Of a stretch of 64,000 nt of DNA, positions 63,920 to 64,000 are shown piece by piece (position 1 is the first letter of the stretch; each line of letters opens with the position of its first letter). The stretch comes from Candidatus Brocadia sinica JPN1. Lineage in GTDB: Bacteria > Planctomycetota > Brocadiia > Brocadiales > Brocadiaceae. The DNA lies in contig NZ_BAFN01000001.1 in the NCBI RefSeq assembly GCF_000949635.1, positions 1,364,001-1,428,000 on the forward strand. Reading direction: 5' to 3'. The position numbers and the translations under genes were made by a program. The notes beneath the pieces are model-generated. The model saw nothing but the letters and a program-made list of their open reading frames with translations, was not told the DNA's origin and searched no databases.

Positions 63920-64000
63920 ATGGTGCAGTACCAGCTCGTAAGCCGTGGTATTCAGGACGAGCGCGTGCTAAAGGTGATGTCGGAAGTGCCCAGACATCTT
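63920..64000 (+). CDS. pcm: Protein-L-isoaspartate O-methyltransferase, N-terminal fragment (runs off window)
   Basis: Only 27 codons are visible: MVQYQLVSRGIQDERVLKV then MSEVPRHL. This matches the start of Pcm (M-x-x-Q-L-x-x-R-G-I-x-D-E-R-V-L and a V-P-R-H-x-F block). It would repair isoaspartyl residues in damaged proteins. AAAGG lies six bases before the ATG; the frame also extends a little upstream without a better start. The gap 63683-63919 shows no gene. Confidence 0.7.
   Translation, partial: MVQYQLVSRGIQDERVLKVMSEVPRHL

Noticed and set aside
1-64000. CRISPR arrays, tRNA or rRNA genes
   Set aside because: I saw no regularly spaced repeats and no cloverleaf or rRNA-like segment; a tRNAscan-SE and CRISPR finder run would settle it.

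Overview
The window looks like chromosomal DNA of a Gram-negative bacterium with an elaborate outer envelope. The best guess is an anammox planctomycete of the Brocadiales ('Candidatus Brocadia' type). This rests on gene content and style: AprAB-Sat, lipid A/Ara4N sugar genes, TPR and PMT-type membrane proteins, ADP-forming acetyl-CoA synthetase, and a moderately AT-rich background. It is an inference; no rRNA or other taxonomic marker lies in the window.

Layout. 0-5.3 kb: 5'-part of miaB (minus strand), a two-component system, a promoter with an operator-like direct repeat, and a three-gene set (LAB_N membrane protein, CmoA-like enzyme, ICMT-like methyltransferase). 5.3-18 kb: an envelope-sugar region with three ArnT-like glycosyltransferases, a GT87-type glycosyltransferase and a full arnT-B-C-A-D set for 4-amino-4-deoxy-L-arabinose. 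The arn segment (about 7.4-14.67 kb) is much richer in G+C than its flanks. Copies of a ~270-bp MITE lie on both sides of it and inside it. 18.2-21.5 kb: aprA-aprB-sat. 21.6-27.1 kb (minus): TPR lipoprotein, anmK and a 1002-residue S41 protease. 27.2-31.2 kb: amino-acid permease, an RHH-VapC module whose toxin is split by a -1 frameshift, and a TPR membrane glycosyltransferase-like protein. 31.2-33.5 kb (minus): a eukaryote-like UDP-sugar pyrophosphorylase under a complete regulatory leader (sigma70-type promoter, GEMM/c-di-GMP-I-type riboswitch, intrinsic terminator), with a pgi remnant behind it. 33.7-39.6 kb: AsmA-like protein, ADP-forming acyl-CoA synthetase, BioD-like/DRTGG protein.

40.0-55.3 kb is an accessory defence island: a PIN/antitoxin cassette between direct repeats, a type III-like restriction-modification pair split by an IS200/RAYT-type element, a Kiwa pair (kwaA-kwaB), then a tight four-gene operon (unknown protein, GIY-YIG protein, 62-residue protein, SMC/RecF-like ATPase with a zinc hook) that may be an undescribed defence module. 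More toxin-antitoxin modules and decayed DUF5615, DUF1016 and AlbA_2-like genes follow. A short conserved gene tail recurs four times at the seams between modules, which suggests that cassettes were swapped at one locus.

55.7-64 kb returns to core functions: ftsH, a PAS-GGDEF diguanylate cyclase, lon, a UspA protein, archease, rtcB and the start of pcm.

Themes: envelope sugar modification, proteostasis and RNA repair, c-di-GMP signalling (a cyclase and a predicted c-di-GMP riboswitch in one window), and phage defence.
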